Positions 23,818-26,222 of a stretch of DNA of 26,222 nucleotides are shown here, piece by piece. The DNA is taken from positions 1 through 26,222 of the forward strand of contig NZIN01000008.1 of the NCBI GenBank assembly GCA_002689905.1, read 5' to 3'. The first letter of the stretch is position 1. Each line of letters opens with the position of its first letter. A program made the position numbers and the translations under genes. A model generated the notes under the pieces. It was not told the origin of the DNA, made no database searches, and worked only from the letters and a program-made list of their open reading frames with translations. Origin of the DNA: Rickettsiales bacterium. GTDB lineage: Bacteria > Pseudomonadota > Alphaproteobacteria > TMED109.

Positions 23818-24645
23818 ATGGCTTACAATATAAATTTAAACTCTGTTATTAAAAAATATAATATCATACCTAAAAAAAAACTAGGACAAAACTTTATTTT
23901 TGATAAAAATATTTTAGAAAAAATAATTAAAAATATATTACCAATTGATGATTTTAACCTTATAGAAATAGGACCAGGGCCAGGTGGCTTAACTTTAGCC
24001 GTATTAAATAAAAAACCAAAAAAAATAATTTTAATAGAGAAAGATATAGCTTTTAAAAGTATACTTGAAAAAATTTTGTTAAATAATAACCAAAATACTA
24101 ATAGTTTGATTATTGACGATTTTCTCAACCTAGATCTAAATAAATTAATAGATAGAAAAACCAAAATACTATCAAATCTTCCTTATTATTTATCATCTCA
24201 AATATTAATAAAAATACTTCCCTTACATAAATATGTTGAAGAAGTAATTTTTACATTTCAAAAAGAAGTAGCAGAAAGAATTATTTCGACTCCTAATAGT
24301 AGAAAGTACTCTAGACTTTCTGTAATTACTCAAGCTGTATGTAATGTAGAAAGAAAACTAAACCTTCCAGCAGAGGTGTTTTATCCTATCCCCAAGGTAA
24401 GCAGTACAGTATTAGCATTTTCTAAAAGACAAGATTCTGTTGTTGATGACTTTGATACACTAAAGGTTTTAACAAGGAAAGCTTTCAACAAAAGAAGAAA
24501 AAAAATAATAAACTCACTTAAAGGTTTAGAAAATATTTCTAGTTTTCTGCGTCAATTGAATATAAATGAAAACATTAGGCCTGAGCAAATTTCAGTTGAT
24601 TCATACTGCAAGTTGGCAAACCTAATTTATAAAACTAAAAAATAA
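23818..24645 (+). CDS. rsmA: 16S rRNA (adenine1518/1519-N6)-dimethyltransferase
   Basis: SAM-dependent dimethylation of two adjacent adenosines in helix 45 of 16S rRNA late in 30S assembly (KsgA). 275 residues. The N terminus has KKLGQNFIFDKNILEKI (20-36). The SAM-binding motif is IEIGPGPGGLT (49-59), the acidic motif II IEKD lies at 73-76, and the catalytic motif IV is NLPYYLSS (120-127). The C-terminal four-helix domain carries RKAFNKRRKKIINSL. Last gene of the lpt operon, 5 bp after surA; pdxA, which normally sits between them, is absent. It converges with gmk with an 11-bp coding overlap. Confidence 0.97.
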   Translation: MAYNINLNSVIKKYNIIPKKKLGQNFIFDKNILEKIIKNILPIDDFNLIEIGPGPGGLTLAVLNKKPKKIILIEKDIAFKSILEKILLNNNQNTNSLIIDDFLNLDLNKLIDRKTKILSNLPYYLSSQILIKILPLHKYVEEVIFTFQKEVAERIISTPNSRKYSRLSVITQAVCNVERKLNLPAEVFYPIPKVSSTVLAFSKRQDSVVDDFDTLKVLTRKAFNKRRKKIINSLKGLENISSFLRQLNINENIRPEQISVDSYCKLANLIYKTKK

Positions 24646-25270
24646 CTTTTCTAACAAAATTGTTCAAACCAGTTTGTCTTCCTCTTTTTAATCTTTCGGA
24701 AGTTAATATAGCTCTTAATTTTTCTAATGTTTCTTCTAAATCATCATTTATAATAACATAATCATATTCCGCCCAATGTGTAATTTCAGAAACTGCTTCA
24801 GCCATTCTTTTCTTCACTTCCTCTTTAGAATCTTGCGCTCTGTTTAGTAATCTTTTTTCTAGTTCCTTGGTCGATGGAGGTAATATAAAAACTGATACTA
24901 AATATTTTGATTCTTTTTCTTTTAACTCCTGTGTTCCTTGCCAATCTATATCAAATAATATATCAACTCCTTTTTCTAATTTTTTCAACACAGTTTCTTT
25001 TAGTGTTCCATATTTATTTTCAAAAACTGTAGCATGCTCTAAGAACATATCTTTTTTTATCATATCATCAAAAGCTTGTTCACTTACAAATATATAATCT
25101 TTTTTATTTATTTCTGATTTTCTTGGAGTTCTTGTAGTAACTGATATAGATAATTCAATATTTTTATCCTCATGTATTAGTTTTCTTGCCAAAGTTGTTT
25201 TACCAGCTCCAGAAGGAGAAGATATTACAAATAATATACCTGATCTTTTTATTTTATTTTTTAGTTTCAT
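24635..25270 (-). CDS. gmk: Guanylate kinase
   Basis: Phosphorylates GMP to GDP with ATP. 211 residues, normal size. P-loop SSPSGAGKTTLARKL (17-31), the GMP-binding region SISVTTRTPRKSEINKKDYIFVS, the EHATVFENKYGT segment, and DIDWQGTQELKE follow in the expected order. The ATG at 25270 lies inside mltG (17-bp overlap); no later start preserves the P-loop spacing, so the overlap is likely real. It ends 11 bp inside the converging rsmA. Confidence 0.97.
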   Translation of the reverse strand: MKLKNKIKRSGILFVISSPSGAGKTTLARKLIHEDKNIELSISVTTRTPRKSEINKKDYIFVSEQAFDDMIKKDMFLEHATVFENKYGTLKETVLKKLEKGVDILFDIDWQGTQELKEKESKYLVSVFILPPSTKELEKRLLNRAQDSKEEVKKRMAEAVSEITHWAEYDYVIINDDLEETLEKLRAILTSERLKRGRQTGLNNFVRKVIF

Positions 25271-26222
25271 TATTATCTCTTAATTTTTCTCTCCAAATTT
25301 TTACATTTAATGTATGTTGTTCTAAATCAGAGCTAAACCTGTGTCCTCCTGTTCCATCTGATACAAAATATAGATAATTAGAATGTTTTGGAGTCATTGC
25401 AGCTTCAATAGCATCAAAACCTGGGTTACATATAGCGGTTTTAGGCAATCCATGTCTCGTATAAGTATTCCAAGGATTATCAGAACGTAGATCTCTTTTA
25501 AATATTTTTCTTGTTTTAATGTTTTTATTTAAATTTTTTGCATAAAGAATCGTTGGGTCTGATTGTAATCTCATTTTTTTTCTTAATCTATTATAAAAAA
25601 CACTTGAAATTAAATACTTTTCTTTTTTTATTAAAGCCTCTGCTTCTATCATTGAAGCTAATTTAATTAATTCTTTTTTAGACTTTATAATATCATTATT
25701 CTCCTGCCATATGGCACCAATTACTTTATTCATTTTTTTTTGCATTCTAATTAAAACTTTATTTTTATCCTCATTTCTTAAAAAAAAATAGGTTTCGGGG
25801 AAAATGCTTCCTTCAACGGGTTTATTTTCTATATACCCACTTAAAAATGTATTTTGTCCAATTATATTTAGAATTTGATCAACAGTCGAACACTCCGGTA
25901 TAGATATCTTACGATAATAGTAATTACCACTTGTTATAGATTTAATAACACTATATAGAGATGTTTTTTCACTAAACAAATATTCGCCATGCAATATTTT
26001 TTTATCTTGCCCGGTTATATTAAGTATGGTTTTAAATAAAGTATTACTTTTTATAAGCTTTTCTTTTTGTAAAATTTTTCCTAATTTATCAACAGTTAAA
26101 CCTGGATTAATATATATAATTTTATTATCTGAAAATTTTACAGGAAGATGATAGATTAGTTTAAAACTTAAAAACGAAAGGGCAAAAAAAAAAAAAAAAA
26201 AAAGTAAAAGTTTTATTCTCAT
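25254..26222 (-). CDS. mltG: Endolytic murein transglycosylase MltG (YceG-like)
   Basis: Membrane-anchored lytic transglycosylase that cleaves nascent glycan strands and so sets their length. 322 residues if the ATG at the window edge (26222-26220) is the start; a longer N terminus upstream cannot be excluded. A transmembrane anchor (4-23) contains six Phe in a row encoded by a T20 run. A LysM-like region (about 35-100) precedes the catalytic domain: EGSIFPETYFF (137-147), the catalytic glutamate in LASMIEAEA (Glu193), FYNRLRKKMRLQSDPTILYA, WNTYTRHGLPKTAICNPG and YLYFVSDGTGGHRFS are all hallmark segments. gmk follows with a 17-bp overlap. Confidence 0.95.
   Translation of the reverse strand: MRIKLLLFFFFFFALSFLSFKLIYHLPVKFSDNKIIYINPGLTVDKLGKILQKEKLIKSNTLFKTILNITGQDKKILHGEYLFSEKTSLYSVIKSITSGNYYYRKISIPECSTVDQILNIIGQNTFLSGYIENKPVEGSIFPETYFFLRNEDKNKVLIRMQKKMNKVIGAIWQENNDIIKSKKELIKLASMIEAEALIKKEKYLISSVFYNRLRKKMRLQSDPTILYAKNLNKNIKTRKIFKRDLRSDNPWNTYTRHGLPKTAICNPGFDAIEAAMTPKHSNYLYFVSDGTGGHRFSSDLEQHTLNVKIWREKLRDNNETKK
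26184..26203. repeat. 20-nt A/T homopolymer in the mltG coding region
   Basis: Twenty consecutive A on the plus strand (T on the coding strand). Together with the preceding C they make seven codons (Leu and six Phe) in the membrane anchor of MltG. It is the longest homopolymer I noticed in the window. The frame is correct at exactly 20; a change of one or two bases would shift it. Confidence 0.97.

Noticed and set aside
25254..26222. mltG as a frameshifted pseudogene because of the T20 run
   Set aside because: As given, the frame is intact across the run and all catalytic-domain motifs follow in frame, so the gene reads as functional.
1..26222. Mobile elements, CRISPR arrays, tRNA/rRNA genes, toxin-antitoxin or defence genes
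   Set aside because: I looked for transposase motifs, terminal repeats, regularly spaced repeats, tRNA cloverleaf signatures and small toxin-like pairs and saw none. All the sizeable coding space is accounted for by housekeeping or conserved families.

Overview
The window is a gene-dense, very AT-rich stretch (roughly 27-30% G+C by eye) from an alphaproteobacterium with a streamlined genome. The lineage call rests on gene content and order: NDUFA12 next to DUF2155, aroQ-accB-accC-aat, DUF2066-perM-hdaA-ppk, EAMKTMN-type AccB, and divergent pepA and lptF. The base composition, near-absent spacers and many overlapping genes resemble free-living marine lineages such as SAR11- or HIMB59-like bacteria. 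I cannot place it at genus level. Nearly every gap is under 80 bp, and I see no rRNA, tRNA, CRISPR array, insertion sequence or prophage.

Layout. (1) 1-357, minus: the N-terminal part of a class I/II aminotransferase, divergent from an M48-TPR metalloprotease, a DsbA-like thiol oxidoreductase, the complex I assembly factor NDUFA12, a small unrecognised conserved-looking protein and a DUF2155 protein (381-3396, plus). (2) 3389-6302, minus: aroQ-accB-accC-aat, covering shikimate pathway step 3, two subunits of acetyl-CoA carboxylase and the N-degron leucyl/phenylalanyl transferase. (3) 6332-8382, plus: thiS-thiG (thiazole synthesis) and an MDR-family NADP-dependent oxidoreductase. (4) 8385-15179, minus: DUF2066, PerM-like permease, HdaA (DnaA inactivator), Ppk1 and AspS. 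(5) 15211-16275, plus: purM. (6) 16250-18171, minus: pepA-ndk. (7) 18251-24645, plus: lptF-lptG-lptD-surA-rsmA, an outer-membrane biogenesis operon with the 16S rRNA dimethylase at its end. (8) 24635-26222, minus: mltG-gmk.

Functionally the window is housekeeping with an envelope theme. LptF/LptG/LptD export LPS. SurA, a BepA-like M48-TPR protease and a DsbA-like protein are plausible helpers for outer-membrane protein folding. MltG limits glycan strand length. The other genes serve translation (aspS, rsmA, aat), nucleotides (purM, ndk, gmk), fatty-acid initiation (accBC), thiamine and replication control.

I did not find an undescribed multi-gene system. The points worth a second look are: an aminotransferase whose reading frame offers only a non-canonical ATA start behind a good Shine-Dalgarno; a 20-nt homopolymer inside mltG; convergent genes that overlap with no room for terminators; promoter placements implying leaderless or near-leaderless mRNAs; genes normally expected in conserved slots that are absent (pdxA, holC, purN, ppx/rnd); and one small unassigned protein beside NDUFA12.
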